From GCA-2733415 sp964276095 (GTDB lineage Bacteria > Bacteroidota > Bacteroidia > Flavobacteriales > Flavobacteriaceae): a DNA stretch of 64,000 nucleotides. The stretch is taken from NCBI GenBank assembly GCA_964276095.1, contig CAXYDR010000001.1:248001-312000 (forward strand), written 5' to 3'. Below, one piece after another: positions 43,001 to 51,935 of this stretch (position 1 is its first letter; each line of letters opens with the position of its first letter). The notes under the pieces are model-generated. The model was given only the letters and a program-made list of their open reading frames with translations. It did not search any database and had not been told where the DNA came from. Both the position numbers and the translations under genes were made by a program.

Positions 43001-44569
43001 ATGATTAAAAACCTTTTAATAATACCTCTAGTAATATTTACGCTAATGGGGAGTGTTAATGCTCAGGAAATTGAATTTTCTGAAGTAGAAAAAGCATGGA
43101 TAAGAGAACACCCTGTAATTTATCACGGATATGATGCTACTTGGCATCCTTTTGAGTTTTATGAAAAAAAAGATGCAAAATACACTGGGATTATTGCAGA
43201 TTATATTGAAATAGTAGAAGATAAAACAGGGATTGATTTTAGACCTATACCCAATATTACTTGGGAAGAAACTATTAATAAACTGGAAACAGGTGAAGTA
43301 GATTTAGCAACAGGGATAACCCCTAATGAAAGGAGGAAAGGTTTTTTAAATTTCACAAAACCTTATATGTCTTTCCCGTTAGTTATAGTAACTAGGAAAG
43401 ATTATGATTTTATTGGTGGTCTAGATGATTTAGTAGGGAAAGAAGTTGCGCTTCCAGTAGGTTTTTATACTTCCGAAATGATATCTAGAGATTTCCCTAA
43501 TATTAAGATCAAACATAAAAATGGTGTTAAAGAAGCTCTTGAGAGTGTTAGTTTTGGTGATACAGATGCATTTGTGGGTAATTTAGCTGTTGTAAGTTAT
43601 TATATAAATAAAGAAGGTTTTACAAACATAAAAATTGCCGCTCCCACAAGATATAAAAATTCTGATTTGTCTTTTGGTGTACGAAAGGATTGGCCTGAGT
43701 TAGTGAGTATTGTTGATAAAGTTTTTGAATCGATTCCTCCAGAAAAACACAATGCAATAAAGATTGAATGGATACAAGTACGATATGAGTACGGAATAAA
43801 CGTCAGGAAAATAGTTAATATAACTGGAGTTTTGTTATTAGTAGTGTTGTTTTTAATTATGATTATTTTGCTTTGGAATAGAAGTCTTCAAAGAGAAATT
43901 GTAAAAAGAAGCATCATAGAAGAAAAACTAGAAAGTTCACTTTTGGAGTTAGAAAAAAAGAATGATGAAAAAAGGGCTATGCTTAAAGAAATTCATCATC
44001 GAGTAAAAAATAATTTGCAAGTAGTAAATAGTTTACTAAAATTTCAATCTAGAAAATTAGAAAGTGAAGAAGCTGTCAATATGTTTAAAGAAACTCGCAA
44101 TAGAGTAGTTTCAATGGCATTATTGCATGAAAAAATGTATCGCTCGGATGATATTCATCATATAAATGTACAGGAATACATTTCTCTATTAGTTGAAGAT
44201 TTAGTAAGGAGTTATGCCGTTGATAAAAAAATAACATTGAACATAAAAATTGAACCAGTTGATTTAATGATGAGAACCTTAGTTCCTTTAGGTTTGATTA
44301 TTAATGAGATGATTACGAACTCTTTGAAGCACGGGTTTAAAAATAAAAGTGAAGGAGAAATTTCTGTTAGTATAAAGCATATTGAAGGAGTGCGTTATGA
44401 AATGATTATTGGAGATAATGGAGAAGGTCTAAAAAACGATGATGAGTCAACTGGTATTGGAGTTAAGTTAATTCAAATATTCACCAAACAATTAAACGGA
44501 ACCTTAGTGGAATTAGATATGCCTGGGGCTTTTTTCAAACTTGCTTTTGAAAAAATAGATGTAAGCTGA
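43001..44569 (+). CDS. Sensor histidine kinase with periplasmic solute-binding domain
   Basis: A 522-residue membrane kinase. Signal peptide 1-21 ('LMGSVNAQ'); a periplasmic SBP_bac_3 domain (about 25-255) with 'VIYHGYDATWHPFEFYE', 'EEGTINKLETGE'-like and 'DLATGITPNERRKGFLNFTK' as in BvgS-type Venus flytrap sensors; a membrane helix at about 270-292 ('LLLVVLFLIMIILLW'); a coiled linker; and a HisKA_2-type dimerisation domain with 'EIHHRVKNNLQVVNSLLKFQ' (His332/333) and a compact ATPase ('LIINEMITNSLKHGF', 'GDNGEGL', 'TGIGVKLIQ'). No response regulator is adjacent, so it is an orphan. It may sense an amino acid or similar small ligand. Confidence 0.9.
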   Translation: MIKNLLIIPLVIFTLMGSVNAQEIEFSEVEKAWIREHPVIYHGYDATWHPFEFYEKKDAKYTGIIADYIEIVEDKTGIDFRPIPNITWEETINKLETGEVDLATGITPNERRKGFLNFTKPYMSFPLVIVTRKDYDFIGGLDDLVGKEVALPVGFYTSEMISRDFPNIKIKHKNGVKEALESVSFGDTDAFVGNLAVVSYYINKEGFTNIKIAAPTRYKNSDLSFGVRKDWPELVSIVDKVFESIPPEKHNAIKIEWIQVRYEYGINVRKIVNITGVLLLVVLFLIMIILLWNRSLQREIVKRSIIEEKLESSLLELEKKNDEKRAMLKEIHHRVKNNLQVVNSLLKFQSRKLESEEAVNMFKETRNRVVSMALLHEKMYRSDDIHHINVQEYISLLVEDLVRSYAVDKKITLNIKIEPVDLMMRTLVPLGLIINEMITNSLKHGFKNKSEGEISVSIKHIEGVRYEMIIGDNGEGLKNDDESTGIGVKLIQIFTKQLNGTLVELDMPGAFFKLAFEKIDVS

Positions 44570-44570
44570 A

Positions 44571-45200
44571 TTAAACTAACTGATTAATTAAATTTCGTTT
44601 CATTTCATGTTTTCCATCAAAAGTGATGTATTCAATGCGTTTTTCAAATAGGGCATCGGAATATTCTTTTTCGCTTTCCAAAACTCCAGGAGTTACATAT
44701 TCATCTTTGTCACCAACTATAAGCTTTATAGAAGGGATGTGTTTAAAGTCATCTGACGAAAATTCTCTTGGCATTTTTCCAGCATATAGAACAAGTGTAT
44801 TGCATTTAATAGTATGTTGTGCAATCCATCGAGTAGCAATGGAAACTCCTTGAGAAAAACCTAAAATTATTACGTTAAGGTTATTTGGTATTTGTTCTGC
44901 ATTATAAACACTATTCAAGTAATTCAATACATTAGGAATTTCTTTTTGGGTTTTCTCTTTGGTTAACCAAGAAGCGCCAACATGCTTATATTGATTTTTT
45001 AAATAATGTTTTGACTGAGCTTGAGGAGCAATAATATAATTTTCATCAGGGTTTAATTCGTTAAAATACTGAATAAAATACCTGCTTAAAAAACCTAAAC
45101 CATGACAAACAAACCAAACATTTTTCGTTTTTGAGGTTAATGTGTTTAGTGTAGAATAAGAATTAGTGATTGTGTAGGAAACTTCTTTTTCAATACTCAT
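44571..45200 (-). CDS. Alpha/beta hydrolase, phospholipase/carboxylesterase-like
   Basis: A 209-residue serine hydrolase. The nucleophile elbow is 'VIILGFSQGVSIATRW' (G-F-S-Q-G); the acid lies in 'KLIVGDKDEYVTPG' and the His in 'DGKHEMKRN' near the C-terminus. 'VWFVCHGLGFLSRYF' supplies the oxyanion region. Small size and the GFSQG motif match the carboxylesterase/acylprotein thioesterase group. Cytoplasmic; substrate unknown. It follows the GNAT gene by 5 bases and is convergent with the kinase gene, one base apart. Confidence 0.86.
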   Translation of the reverse strand: MSIEKEVSYTITNSYSTLNTLTSKTKNVWFVCHGLGFLSRYFIQYFNELNPDENYIIAPQAQSKHYLKNQYKHVGASWLTKEKTQKEIPNVLNYLNSVYNAEQIPNNLNVIILGFSQGVSIATRWIAQHTIKCNTLVLYAGKMPREFSSDDFKHIPSIKLIVGDKDEYVTPGVLESEKEYSDALFEKRIEYITFDGKHEMKRNLINQLV

Positions 45201-45205
45201 AGTTA

Positions 45206-45784
45206 TTATAAATTATTAAAATTAGTTTTTTTAATTAATGGCCATTCTTCTTTTAAAATACCATAACAACAAGTACTTCTTCTAAAACCATCAAGCATTA
45301 AAGTATCTTTACGTAAAAGACCTTCTAAAGTTCCTCCAATATTTTCAACAGCTTTTCTAGAGCGAATATTACGTTCGTCAATTCTAAAATCTACTTTTTC
45401 AAATTTAAGGATTTCAAAAGCATATTGTAACATCAAAAACTTTATTTGTTTATTGATACCAGTACCTTGAGCTTTTTTACTTATCCAAGTCCAACCAATA
45501 TGTAAGGTTTTGTTTTTGCTATTTATTAAGCCGAAACGAGTACTTCCAATATATTGTTGAGTTCGTTTGTCAAATATCAAATAAGGTATTGTTGTACCAA
45601 TTTCTTTATCATGAATAGCTTGATTTATATACTTCTGTAATTTTTCGGTAGATGAGATGTCAGAAGGGGAATAGCTAATCAAATCTTTTTCAAAAGCAAT
45701 ATCCTTTAATACATCCGTATGCTTTTCTTGTAATGGAATGAGTTTAACAATATTGTTTTCGAGAATTGATGAGGTTATCGTCAT
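45206..45784 (-). CDS. GNAT family N-acetyltransferase (RimJ/RimL type)
   Basis: A 192-residue acetyltransferase. 'VKLIPLQEKHTDVLKDIAFE' opens the fold, 'YIGSTRFGLIN' and 'LHIGWTWISKKAQGTGINKQ' contain the acetyl-CoA pyrophosphate loop (Q-G-T-G), and 'RIDERNIRSRKAVENIGGTL' is the C-terminal signature. Substrate may be a protein N-terminus or a small amine. It leads a two-gene unit with the hydrolase and is divergent from the thioesterase gene. Confidence 0.9.
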   Translation of the reverse strand: MTITSSILENNIVKLIPLQEKHTDVLKDIAFEKDLISYSPSDISSTEKLQKYINQAIHDKEIGTTIPYLIFDKRTQQYIGSTRFGLINSKNKTLHIGWTWISKKAQGTGINKQIKFLMLQYAFEILKFEKVDFRIDERNIRSRKAVENIGGTLEGLLRKDTLMLDGFRRSTCCYGILKEEWPLIKKTNFNNL

Positions 45785-45796
45785 TTAAATAAAGTC

Positions 45797-45804
45797 TAAA
45801 TTTG
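45797..45804 (+). promoter_or_regulatory. -7 box (TAAATTTG) for the thioesterase-menF operon
   Basis: Exact TAnnTTTG, 26 bases ahead of the ATG at 45831, in the 46-base divergent gap. Confidence 0.5.
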
Positions 45805-45830
45805 TATTTTTACGCTATAAAAATAGAACA

Positions 45831-46250
45831 ATGCAATTTGATAAAGAAGCCATTTTAGAAATATGTAATAAATTTTCTAAAAGCACCTTAATGGAAACCT
45901 TACAGATAGAATACGTTGATGCGGGAGAGGATTTTCTTACAGCAAAAATGCCTGTAAACCCTAGTGTTCATCAGCCAATGGGTATTTTACATGGTGGTGC
46001 ATCAGTAGCACTTGCTGAAAGTGTTGGTAGTGCAGCTTCTCATATTTTTATTGATACAGAAAAGTTTGTAGTTAAAGGATTGGAAATATCTGCTAATCAT
46101 TTAAAAAGCAAGCGAGAAGGGGAGGTTTTTGCAACAGCAAAAATAATACATAAAGGACGTACAACACATTTATGGGAAATTAGAATAGTTGATGAAAACG
46201 ACAATTTAATTTCGTTATGTAAAATGACAAATATCGTATTACCTAAGTAA
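45831..46250 (+). CDS. menI: Hotdog-fold thioesterase, probable 1,4-dihydroxy-2-naphthoyl-CoA hydrolase
   Basis: A 139-residue PaaI/YdiI-type thioesterase. 'HQPMGILHGGASVALAESVG' is the active-site helix with the catalytic Glu; it closely resembles the E. coli YdiI/MenI motif as I recall it. 'KGLEISANHLKSKREGEVFA' follows. It is 4 bases upstream of the isochorismate synthase gene, which supports a role in menaquinone synthesis, hydrolysing DHNA-CoA. A generic PaaI-like thioesterase is the alternative. Confidence 0.75.
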   Translation: MQFDKEAILEICNKFSKSTLMETLQIEYVDAGEDFLTAKMPVNPSVHQPMGILHGGASVALAESVGSAASHIFIDTEKFVVKGLEISANHLKSKREGEVFATAKIIHKGRTTHLWEIRIVDENDNLISLCKMTNIVLPK

Positions 46251-46254
46251 AAAT

Positions 46255-47358
46255 ATGGATAGTTTTTTTAAAGCACTTTCAAATCAATTCGACAATAAAC
46301 TACCTTTTGTAGCGTACAGAAAACCCAATGAAGCATTGGTGAAAGGAGTTTTACAGTCAGATGCTACTATTCATACAGTTACTGATTATTCAGAAAGAGG
46401 TTTTGTTTTTGCCCCTTTTGAGAGCAATAAAAAAATAGTGTTAATTCCTTTTGAAAACTGTATTGAAACACTTTTTGATGAAAAAAAAATAGCTGATAAC
46501 TCAGTAACTTCAATAAATAATTCAGAAGATAAGGCACAACATATTCAATTGGTTAAAAAAGGTGTAGCTGAAATTGAAAAAACCGATTTGAATAAAGTGG
46601 TTTTGTCGCGAAAGGTTAAGTGTTCGATAGAAAAGAATACTCCAATTGAATTGTTTAAAAATGCGCTAAAGGAATACGCAAATGCATTTGTGTACTTATG
46701 GTATCATCCTGAGGTTGGTTGTTGGTTAGGTGCTACTCCAGAAGTATTATTACAAACAAGGAATAATCAGTTTAAAACAATGGCTTTGGCTGGTACACAG
46801 TTGTATAATGAAAATATAACGTGGGAACATAAAGAAGAAGAAGAGCAACAGATAGTAACAGATTATATCGCTAAAAAATTATCAACTAAAGGTTTTAGTT
46901 TTACAATAAGTGACCCATATACTATAAAGGCTGGTAGTCTAGCTCATATTCGTTCTGATTTTAGTGGTAAAATCCCAAGCACATCTGCTACAGAGGATTT
47001 GCAAAAATTAATTCATTTATTACATCCAACTCCTGCAGTTTGCGGTTACCCTACAGAAATAGCAAAAAAATTTATTGTAAATAACGAAAGTTATGACAGA
47101 AGCTTTTATACAGGTTTTTTAGGTGAATTGAATATTTCATCTAAAAGAAAAAATAACAGGCGTAATACCGAAAATAACGCTTACAGGTTTATTACAAATT
47201 CATCAAATTTGTATGTAAACTTACGTTGTATGGAATTACATGAGGGTAACGCAAGTATTTATGTAGGAGGTGGAGTTACAGCAAGTTCCGATGCAGAAAA
47301 AGAATATATTGAAACCTGTAACAAAATGAATACGATGAAAAAGCTAATAAAATCTTAG
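46255..47358 (+). CDS. menF: Isochorismate synthase (chorismate-binding family)
   Basis: A 367-residue enzyme converting chorismate to isochorismate, the entry to menaquinone synthesis. 'NKVVLSRKVKC', 'WLGATPEVLLQTRN', 'LAGTQ', 'LHPTPAVCGYPTEIAKKFI', 'YDRSFYTGFLGE' and 'YVGGGVTASSDAEKEYIE' are the conserved blocks of the chorismate-binding domain. It is shorter at the N-terminus than E. coli MenF, as is usual in Bacteroidota. The companion thioesterase precedes it by 4 bases; other men genes are not in the window. EntC-type siderophore function is unlikely without ent genes. Confidence 0.9.
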   Translation: MDSFFKALSNQFDNKLPFVAYRKPNEALVKGVLQSDATIHTVTDYSERGFVFAPFESNKKIVLIPFENCIETLFDEKKIADNSVTSINNSEDKAQHIQLVKKGVAEIEKTDLNKVVLSRKVKCSIEKNTPIELFKNALKEYANAFVYLWYHPEVGCWLGATPEVLLQTRNNQFKTMALAGTQLYNENITWEHKEEEEQQIVTDYIAKKLSTKGFSFTISDPYTIKAGSLAHIRSDFSGKIPSTSATEDLQKLIHLLHPTPAVCGYPTEIAKKFIVNNESYDRSFYTGFLGELNISSKRKNNRRNTENNAYRFITNSSNLYVNLRCMELHEGNASIYVGGGVTASSDAEKEYIETCNKMNTMKKLIKS

Positions 47359-47388
47359 AATTATTTGTGAATCACTCTAAAATCGACG

Positions 47389-47396
47389 TATTTTTG
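47389..47396 (+). promoter_or_regulatory. -7 box (TATTTTTG) for the helicase gene
   Basis: Exact TAnnTTTG, 22 bases ahead of the ATG at 47419. Confidence 0.5.
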
Positions 47397-47418
47397 TATC
47401 CTACAATTTTACAGATAT

Positions 47419-48969
47419 ATGTCAGGGACAACTTCAGAGTTAGAGGAAAGTAAAGCAGGGAAAGAACTATATAGTTATCAGAAAGGAGCGATTAACAAAA
47501 TTTTCAAAAGTTTTGAAGAATCTCCAGAAGATTACCATTTGTTATATCAGCTACCAACAGGTGGAGGGAAAACTGTTATTTTCTCAGAAATTGTTCGTCA
47601 ATTCTTAAAGCATCACAATAGGAAAGTATTGGTTATGACACACCGTATTGAATTGTGTAGACAAACCTCTAAAATGCTTACCGGATTTGCTGTTAATAAT
47701 AAAGTTATTGATAGTAAAGCTGACTTGTCTGATCAAAAGGATTATTCGTGTTTTGTTGCAATGGTGGAAACACTAAACAACCGATTGAATGATGGGAAAT
47801 TAGATATTTCTGATATCGGTTTAGTTATTATAGATGAGGCACATTACAATTCATTTACCAAATTATTCAAGTTTTTTGACAAGTCATTTATATTAGGAGT
47901 AACGGCAACACCGTTGAGTTCTAATGTTAAATTACCAATGAGCGATAATTACAAAGAGCTGATCGTTGGAGAAACAATTGAATCATTAATTGAAAATGAG
48001 TTTTTATCTCGAGCAGAAACATTTAGTTATAATGTAGGATTAACCTCATTAATTGTTGGTGCAAATGGTGATTATACGGTAAAATCTTCTGAAGATTTAT
48101 ATACCAATCAGGATATGTTAAGTAAGCTATTATACGCTTATGAAACACATTCTAAAGGAAAGAAAACACTAATATTCAATAACGGTATTAATACATCATT
48201 ACATGTATATGATACATTTAAAGCAGCAGGATACCCTGTTGCGCATTTAGATAATACAAACTCTAAAAAAGAACGTGCAGCCATATTAAAATGGTTTAAG
48301 GAAACTCCAAACGCCATATTAACATCAGTAAGTATTTTAACTACAGGTTTTGATGAGCCTACGGTAGATACTATTGTTTTAAATAGAGCGACAAAATCTT
48401 TGACACTATACTACCAAATGATTGGTAGAGGGTCACGTATTATTAAAGGTAAATCGAAGTTTTCTATTATTGATTTAGGAAATAACTTACATCGTTTTGG
48501 ACCTTGGGGAGCAGATTTAGATTGGCAAAAAATATTTAAGTCGCCTAATTTCTTTTTAGAGAACTTATTAAATGACGAGGATTTAGAAAACAATTTCAAA
48601 TATGAAATGCCAGAAGATATTCGTAAAGAATTTGCGAACTCTAAAAAGGTAGCTTTTGATGTTAAAAAAACATATACTATTTCTGTAAAGAAAGGAGAGT
48701 CTTCAAAAGTTGTTTTAGAACGTTCTATTGAGCAGCATGCTAAAATTTGTATTGAAAACAGTGAGGATGTTTATGATGCATTAGCTTTAATGAAGTTATT
48801 GGGAGAAGATATTGATTATAGAATTGACCGTTATACAAAATGTATTAGTAGAAGTACTTATAATTTTGTTGATTGGTTAAAAGACGATTATCGTAAAAAA
48901 TTGCGTGCTTTCTTAAGAGATAACTTTGACAAAATGTTTGAAGAAATACATGGAAGACCAGCTGAGTAA
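47419..48969 (+). CDS. DEAD/DEAH-box superfamily 2 helicase
   Basis: A 516-residue SF2 ATPase. Motif I 'LLYQLPTGGGKTVIF', motif Ia 'VMTHRIELCRQT', motif II 'IIDEAHYN', motif III 'GVTATPL', motif V 'TTGFDEPTVDTIVLNRAT' and motif VI 'YYQMIGRGSR' are all present. The C-terminal 130 residues are unfamiliar and charged. The group is similar to the helicase halves of type III restriction enzymes and to XPB/SSL2-like proteins. There is no nuclease or methylase gene next to it, so a general role in DNA or RNA metabolism is likelier than defence. Confidence 0.9.
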   Translation: MSGTTSELEESKAGKELYSYQKGAINKIFKSFEESPEDYHLLYQLPTGGGKTVIFSEIVRQFLKHHNRKVLVMTHRIELCRQTSKMLTGFAVNNKVIDSKADLSDQKDYSCFVAMVETLNNRLNDGKLDISDIGLVIIDEAHYNSFTKLFKFFDKSFILGVTATPLSSNVKLPMSDNYKELIVGETIESLIENEFLSRAETFSYNVGLTSLIVGANGDYTVKSSEDLYTNQDMLSKLLYAYETHSKGKKTLIFNNGINTSLHVYDTFKAAGYPVAHLDNTNSKKERAAILKWFKETPNAILTSVSILTTGFDEPTVDTIVLNRATKSLTLYYQMIGRGSRIIKGKSKFSIIDLGNNLHRFGPWGADLDWQKIFKSPNFFLENLLNDEDLENNFKYEMPEDIRKEFANSKKVAFDVKKTYTISVKKGESSKVVLERSIEQHAKICIENSEDVYDALALMKLLGEDIDYRIDRYTKCISRSTYNFVDWLKDDYRKKLRAFLRDNFDKMFEEIHGRPAE

Positions 48970-48989
48970 AATTACTCAGATAAAAATAT

Positions 48990-49028
48990 CCATAAAAAAA
49001 GCTTCACTTTGTGAGGCTTTTTTTATGG
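48990..49028. terminator. Bidirectional terminator between the helicase and the Tet-like gene
   Basis: Inverted repeat ccataaaaaaagc-tcac / gtga-gctttttttatgg with one G:T position and a short loop. It is shared by the converging genes that end at 48969 and 49076. Confidence 0.85.
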
Positions 49029-49075
49029 ATAAATAAGTTTGATAAGATTTGATTTTTATATTTTGGTAGTCGAAT

Positions 49076-51058
49076 CTAAATTATGCGCTCATCAGCTTTG
49101 TATGCACCACGTCTGTGTAATATCCATTGGGCTTCGTCTAACGGATTTACACCCTTATATTCTCGAATAGTACCTTCGTCTTTAGGACAAGTATCATATC
49201 CATGAAACTGTAGTCTAAGACGTAACTTTCCGCTAGTTATTGCGTTTAATTTGATGCTGAAATCTAATGATGTTGCAACAGGAATGGTTCCTTTTAAACT
49301 AAAAGTATCGTCTATAAATTTTGGAGTGTCAAAAGTAGCTCTTCGAGTACTTAGCTCAGAAGCTATTTTTCCTAACAAACTTTCGTTAGCTTTTATCTCA
49401 AAACTTAATATAGGCTCTAATAAATGTGTTCCACCAGTCTTTAACCCTTGCATAATCCCCATTGGAGTTGCCAAGTTAAAATCACCAGGTCTGGAATGTA
49501 CATTGTGGTCTTCACCTTTTATTAGAGTGATTTTCACATCAGTAACTTCCCAACCTAAAATTCCTTGTGCTAAAGCTTTTGGAATGGTACGTTCAATTTC
49601 ATTTTGGTATTTAATATGAACATCGTTTTGTGAAACGATGGAACTATAGCTAATTCCTGAATTTAAGGGGGCTGGTTCTATTAAAAAAGTCATGATAGCC
49701 CAACATGGTTTTGGCATCCAATACCTGATGTATCCTTCTGCTTTTGTAGTGATAGTTTCTTTATATACCACTTGAGGATCTGTAAAACTTGCTTTTATTG
49801 AAAAACGTTCTTGTAAAACATGTTCTAATATTTCAATTTGCATTTGACCCATTAGCAATAGTTGTAACTCTTTTTCTGTTTTAAACCATTTGAAGTTTAA
49901 AGAAGGGTCTTCTTTATCTAGTTGTTGAAGCGCCTCTGCTAAAGCATTATAATCAGCATTATTATCTGGGATTACCTGAACAGTAAGAACGGGAATATGT
50001 AGTTGAGGTAATTTTGGAACTCCCTCAGGTTTACCTAAAATATCACCAGATTTTGTTCCTAAAACGCCAGTAATAACACCTATGTCACCAGCAGTTAAAA
50101 CAACATTGTCAACGTATTTTGTATGATGTAATTGTTTAGTTTGGTTTATTTTAGTCTCTAACTGTTGTGTATGATTGTAAATAGTAGATTTAGAAGATAA
50201 TTCCCCTGAAAAAACTTTTACATGAGCCATCGTACCAAATACTTTATGATGTTCTAGTTTAAAAACATATGCCGAAAGTTCTTTAGTAGATGTTGTTTTA
50301 GAAGTTGGGAGGTAGTCAATTATTCCGTCCAAAAGTTCAGTTACTCCAATATTATTTTTAGCGATTCCGGTATATATAGGAGTGACCTTATTGTCAATAG
50401 TTAGTTTGCGAATACTTTTTAAATACTCATCATCAGTTATGGAATCAGAGTTTAAATAGCGCTCCAATAAATGTTCTTCACAATCTAAAATATGCTCAAT
50501 TGTTTTCTCTTTAACAATAGAATCAGTTGATGTATTAAAAATAGGTGTGATTGTAGCATTTGTTAATCCATCATTTTCGGAAGCGTAAATAACAACAGGT
50601 TTAGACTTTAAATCTTGTTCTAATTGTGCTATTGTAATTTCTGAATCAGCACCTTGTCGGTCAATCTTATTGATAAAAATGATGGTTGGAATCTCTAGTT
50701 CTTGTAAAGAATCCCAAATATTTAAGGTGTGAGCTTGAACCCGTTCAACTGCTGAGACTACTAATATAACAGCATCGACTACACATAAAGCGCGTTCTAC
50801 TTCACTAGAGAAATCAACGTGACCAGGAGTATCAATTAAATTGATTTTGGTATCCTTCCATTCAAAAGAAGTTGTAGCTGCTTTGATAGAAATTCCTCGT
50901 TCTTTTTCAAGAGCTAAACTATCCGTACTTGTTGAGCCTTTATCTACACTTCCGATGGTTCTAATAGCGCCAGAATTGTAAAGAAAGTGCTCTGTAAGGG
51001 TTGTTTTACCAGCATCAACATGTGCTAAAACCCCAATATTGATAGTTTTTAAGCTCAT
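49076..51058 (-). CDS. Divergent Tet(M)/Tet(O)-like ribosomal protection GTPase
   Basis: A 660-residue EF-G-like translational GTPase. G1 'GVLAHVDAGKTTLTEHFLYN', switch I 'TDSLALEKERGISI', G3 'LIDTPGHVDFSSEVERAL', G4 'IIFINKIDRQG'. The size and order (no long G' insert, domain IV with 'ILGWEVTDVKITLIKGEDH' and 'HLLEPILSFEIK') match the Tet ribosomal protection proteins rather than EF-G or LepA. The C-terminus ends in an unusual 'YKGVNPLDEAQWILHRRG'. It may protect ribosomes from tetracycline or rescue another stalled state. It sits 3 bases after rlmF in the hutI-rlmF operon, without mobile-element context, so it looks resident, not recently acquired. Confidence 0.85.
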   Translation of the reverse strand: MSLKTINIGVLAHVDAGKTTLTEHFLYNSGAIRTIGSVDKGSTSTDSLALEKERGISIKAATTSFEWKDTKINLIDTPGHVDFSSEVERALCVVDAVILVVSAVERVQAHTLNIWDSLQELEIPTIIFINKIDRQGADSEITIAQLEQDLKSKPVVIYASENDGLTNATITPIFNTSTDSIVKEKTIEHILDCEEHLLERYLNSDSITDDEYLKSIRKLTIDNKVTPIYTGIAKNNIGVTELLDGIIDYLPTSKTTSTKELSAYVFKLEHHKVFGTMAHVKVFSGELSSKSTIYNHTQQLETKINQTKQLHHTKYVDNVVLTAGDIGVITGVLGTKSGDILGKPEGVPKLPQLHIPVLTVQVIPDNNADYNALAEALQQLDKEDPSLNFKWFKTEKELQLLLMGQMQIEILEHVLQERFSIKASFTDPQVVYKETITTKAEGYIRYWMPKPCWAIMTFLIEPAPLNSGISYSSIVSQNDVHIKYQNEIERTIPKALAQGILGWEVTDVKITLIKGEDHNVHSRPGDFNLATPMGIMQGLKTGGTHLLEPILSFEIKANESLLGKIASELSTRRATFDTPKFIDDTFSLKGTIPVATSLDFSIKLNAITSGKLRLRLQFHGYDTCPKDEGTIREYKGVNPLDEAQWILHRRGAYKADERII

Positions 51059-51061
51059 TTT

Positions 51062-51922
51062 TTATTTATCAAACTTCCAAGCTATAAACCTACTTTGTTT
51101 ATTCCCTTGATCCATCATAATAGTTTTATGAGTAACTTTTAGTTTGTCCAATTGCTTGTATATTTTACGTAGGTTCTCTTTTTTAGAAACTAAACATGTA
51201 AACCAAGTTACTTGAGTTTTGAATTCTTCACTTTGTTTTATCATTCTTTTAATAAACAGCGCTTCTCCACCGTTACACCATAACTCATTGGCTTGTCCTC
51301 CAAAATTTAATTTAAAATTAGCTTCTAGCCCTAAATTTTGTAATTTTCGTTTAGTTCCTTTATTAGCTTCTTTTTCTGAAGTGTGAAAAGGAGGGTTACA
51401 CATGCTAAACTGATATTGTTCCCCTTTTTTAATTATCCCTTTAAATATGTTTCCATTATCCGTCTGGTGTCTAACTTCAATATGTTCTTTTAAATCTGGA
51501 GTTAGTTCAATGTTTTTATTAGCTGAGGTAATGGCGACTTCATTTATATCAGCACCAACCATTTTCCAATTGTAAATTCTGCTTCCAAGGATAGGGTATA
51601 TACAATTTGCACCAACACCAATGTCAAGTCCTTTTACTTTAGTTTTGACACTATTATCTTTTAAAAAATCAGCAATATGATGTATATAATCAGCTCTTCC
51701 AGGTATAGGAGGACATAAATATCCGTTAGGGATACTCCAATCAGACAATCCATATTGGGTTATTAATATTGCTCTGTTTAATTGCAAAACAGCTTCATTG
51801 TCTGCAAAATCTATAGTCATTACTTTCTGAGGACTTATAATTACAAAAGGAATTAATTTAGGGTTTGAAGCTGCTAATTCTTTAAAATTATAGGGAGCGT
51901 TATGTATATTTTTTGGATGCAT
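51062..51922 (-). CDS. rlmF: 23S rRNA (adenine(1618)-N6)-methyltransferase
   Basis: A 286-residue methyltransferase modifying A1618 (E. coli numbering) of 23S rRNA. 'MHPKNIHNAPYNFKELA' and 'GYLCPPIPGRADYIHHIADF' are the RlmF N-terminal signatures. SAM motif I is 'GLDIGVGANCIYPILGS', and the catalytic NPPF motif is 'SMCNPPFHTSEKEA'. It lies 13 bases after hutI and 3 bases before the Tet-like gene. Confidence 0.94.
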   Translation of the reverse strand: MHPKNIHNAPYNFKELAASNPKLIPFVIISPQKVMTIDFADNEAVLQLNRAILITQYGLSDWSIPNGYLCPPIPGRADYIHHIADFLKDNSVKTKVKGLDIGVGANCIYPILGSRIYNWKMVGADINEVAITSANKNIELTPDLKEHIEVRHQTDNGNIFKGIIKKGEQYQFSMCNPPFHTSEKEANKGTKRKLQNLGLEANFKLNFGGQANELWCNGGEALFIKRMIKQSEEFKTQVTWFTCLVSKKENLRKIYKQLDKLKVTHKTIMMDQGNKQSRFIAWKFDK

Positions 51923-51935
51923 TTGAATTGTTTTA

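Noticed and set aside
47419..48969. Helicase as part of a defence (restriction) system
   Set aside because: It is a complete DEAD/DEAH helicase, but no methylase, nuclease, toxin or other defence gene is near; the neighbours are menaquinone genes and a translation GTPase, and it has its own promoter and terminator.
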